From Pseudomonadota bacterium (GTDB lineage: Bacteria; Bdellovibrionota_B; Oligoflexia; Oligoflexales; Bin106): a DNA stretch of 6,639 nucleotides. The DNA lies in contig JAPOQT010000202.1 in NCBI GenBank assembly GCA_026710525.1, positions 1-6,639 on the forward strand. Direction: 5' to 3'. Made by a program: the position numbers and the translations under genes. A model generated the notes under the pieces. The model was not told where the DNA came from and did no database searches. It saw nothing but the letters and a program-made list of their open reading frames with translations. Positions 5,587-6,639 of the stretch are shown piece after piece (the stretch's first letter is position 1; every line of letters starts with the position of its first letter).

Positions 5587-6159
5587 ATGATAAAAAATCG
5601 TTTAAAACATAAAAAAAACAAAGGGAGCAAGCCACTTTCCAAAAAGAAATCAACGGCTCATAAGGTGAGGAAAAAAGGGAAGTCATCTCATGGCGACCCT
5701 AAGAGGAATCATTTCAGTATGAAGACTCTCACTGGCCATGAAGTTCTCACCCTCAAAGAAATTAAGTCAGCAAATCCTGCGTTAGTAGAGTCCATATATG
5801 GCTCATCAGATGACTTATTTAGGGATTTACAAGGGAGTCGTGGACCTGATGCTCACACAGTAGATGTGAGTGATTATGATCAAGATAAAAAAATGAAGGT
5901 TATTTTTTTTAAAACCTTTAAAGAAGCGCATCAGAATTTGTCTTTAATAGCTGATTCAACATCAGATTGTGATCAGTTAAATGTGGTGATTGATGAAGAA
6001 GGTGATATGAATGATCAGCAGATCAAGAGTGTGGGGGAAAAGGTGCGGGTATTTGCTGGTGAGGCTTGGTCTCTTATTCATAAGAGAAGAGAGGAGGATG
6101 GTTGGTATGAGAATCATTTTCCTCATGTGGCAGAGAACACGTCAACAATATCAGAATAA
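5587..6159 (+). CDS. Unknown 190-aa protein, basic head and acidic body
   Basis: I do not recognise this protein. Residues 1-41 are extremely basic (17 Lys/Arg plus three His, no acid until Asp37), low in complexity and probably disordered, like tails that bind RNA, ribosomes or DNA. From about residue 43 a folded-looking domain follows. It contains LTLKEIKSANP (54-64), a Gly/Asp-rich stretch (72-100), a strand-like KVIFFKTF (104-111), an amphipathic region, VVIDEEGDM (133-141) and a helix with GEAWSLIHKRREEDGWYENHF (158-178). The domain is acidic overall. No signal peptide or membrane segment is present, so it should be cytoplasmic. It starts 7 bases after glyQS, with its ribosome binding site inside that gene. 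A translation or RNA-related role is a reasonable guess from the tail and the neighbour but is not shown. Confidence 0.85.
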   Translation: MIKNRLKHKKNKGSKPLSKKKSTAHKVRKKGKSSHGDPKRNHFSMKTLTGHEVLTLKEIKSANPALVESIYGSSDDLFRDLQGSRGPDAHTVDVSDYDQDKKMKVIFFKTFKEAHQNLSLIADSTSDCDQLNVVIDEEGDMNDQQIKSVGEKVRVFAGEAWSLIHKRREEDGWYENHFPHVAENTSTISE

Positions 6160-6225
6160 ATATATCCTTCACTTGTTGCCTTCTTAAGGTGACTATTCGC
6201 CATCCGTGTTTGTTGGAGTGGTTCG

Positions 6226-6248
6226 CTATCATTATGATAGAAATTTTT
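6226..6248 (+). terminator. Weak intrinsic terminator after the 190-aa gene
   Basis: CTATCAT (6226-6232) and ATGATAG (6234-6240) form a short AT-rich hairpin (six usable pairs, 3-base loop), followed by AAA and a run of five T (6244-6248). An alternative pairing of GCTAT (6225-6229) with ATAGC (6250-6254) competes. It is the best terminator candidate between the tas-glyQS unit and the next gene, but it is weak. Confidence 0.35.
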
Positions 6249-6296
6249 CATAGCATAGGAATGTCAGAACTAATTTTTATATATAAAATAAAAAAT

Positions 6297-6324
6297 TTGC
6301 ATATATTATTTTTTATGATATAAA
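6297..6324 (+). promoter_or_regulatory. Possible promoter for the right-edge gene
   Basis: TTGCAT (6297-6302) and TATAAA (6319-6324) are 16 bases apart in a strongly AT-rich stretch, giving a leader of about 90 bases before ATG 6424. In sequence this rich in A and T, such matches arise easily by chance, so support is modest. Confidence 0.35.
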
Positions 6325-6423
6325 GTTAGCTGATGCGTTTTTTAGTAATTCGGATAGCCAAATATCTTTTCGTCATAATATTTTTACTGTAACTTTAATT
6401 ATTCTGTATAAGAAAGATAATGT

Positions 6424-6639
6424 ATGAAAAAAACAAAGTCAGATCTCAATTTTCCACCATGTTTACTCGATGAGAATCTCAAATATGGTCTATTACCTCT
6501 TTACTCTGATATAGTTTGGAAAAATGTCATAGGTAAATCATCCACGGCAACGTTAAATCAATTTTCCGAGGATTTAGTATCAATTTTTGAGCCTTGTAAA
6601 GTCTCAGGAGTTCAGATACTTAATTCTGAGCTTATTCCC
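6424..6639 (+). CDS. Start of an unrecognised protein, cut by the window edge
   Basis: ATG 6424 opens a frame that stays open for all 72 codons to the end of the window, so the 3' end is missing. The visible part is not hydrophobic and has no signal peptide. It begins MKKTKSD, then a Pro/Leu-rich stretch (FPPCLLDENLKYGLLPLYSDI, residues about 10-30), then a polar region with IVWKNVIGK (30-38), LNQFSEDLVSIFEP (44-57) and CKVSGVQIL (58-66). I recognise no family. A purine-rich AGAAAG (6411-6416) lies 7 bases upstream as a weak ribosome binding site. The codons are more A/T-rich than in def-rpe or glyQS, and together with the AT-rich spacer this could mark the start of an accessory region, but only 216 bases are visible. 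Confidence 0.6.
   Translation, partial: MKKTKSDLNFPPCLLDENLKYGLLPLYSDIVWKNVIGKSSTATLNQFSEDLVSIFEPCKVSGVQILNSELIP

Larger units (their letters stand above)
6160..6423. other. Very AT-rich intergenic spacer
   Basis: This spacer separates the 190-aa gene from the gene cut by the right edge. It contains a modest hairpin with a T run (6226-6248), a 14-bp perfect palindrome TTTTATATATAAAA (6275-6288), and a possible promoter (6297-6324). The base composition shifts sharply towards A/T from about 6240 onward. Only tiny ORFs occur, such as 29 codons from ATG 6234, and they have no ribosome binding site at a useful distance. No tRNA-like fold was found. Confidence 0.6.

Noticed and set aside
5325..5642. 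105-aa reading frame on the - strand across the glyQS end
   Set aside because: It spans the junction of two well-supported + strand genes and has no motif or ribosome binding site of its own.
6234..6323. 29-codon ATG-started ORF in the AT-rich spacer
   Set aside because: The composition is what AT-rich non-coding DNA gives, and the nearest GGAG is about 16 bases from the start codon, too far.

Overview
The window is a moderately AT-rich bacterial chromosome segment made mostly of housekeeping genes on the + strand, with Shine-Dalgarno-led starts. A lipoprotein-type signal peptide and a single-chain, zinc-ribbon glycyl-tRNA synthetase are present. These do not fix the phylum. A Gram-negative lineage using the one-chain GlyRS (Bdellovibrionota/Oligoflexia-like groups, spirochaetes and others) would fit, but this is a low-confidence guess.

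Layout: at the left edge (1-60) there may be the last few codons of a + strand gene. A long two-part hairpin (65-123) follows, placed as a shared terminator for that gene and for a convergent 72-aa putative lipoprotein gene on the - strand (156-374). About 350 bases without a clear gene (375-724) separate the lipoprotein from a 76-aa single-membrane-segment protein on the + strand (725-955). A UUCG-tetraloop hairpin follows that small gene. Next comes a tight pair, def (peptide deformylase, 1070-1621) and rpe (ribulose-phosphate 3-epimerase, 1628-2347).

The 580-base gap 2348-2980 holds a near-ideal intrinsic terminator (2692-2739) preceded by about 170 bases of foldable sequence. That stretch may be a small RNA gene or a 48-codon ORF. 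After the terminator lies a good sigma70-type promoter (2856-2884) for the next transcription unit: a Tas-family aldo/keto reductase (2981-4060), glycyl-tRNA synthetase (4095-5579) and an unrecognised 190-aa protein (5587-6159). This last protein has a strongly basic head and an acidic body, and its ribosome binding site lies inside the end of glyQS. A very AT-rich spacer with a weak terminator and a possible promoter leads to the start of an unrecognised gene cut by the right edge (6424-6639).

Together, def, rpe and glyQS serve translation and central carbon metabolism. No mobile element, CRISPR array, phage gene or defence system is visible. I see no exotic system here. The points most worth a second look are the GlyRS-coupled basic/acidic protein, the orphan terminated segment between rpe and tas, the insertion in the deformylase, and the altered motif-2 loop of GlyRS.
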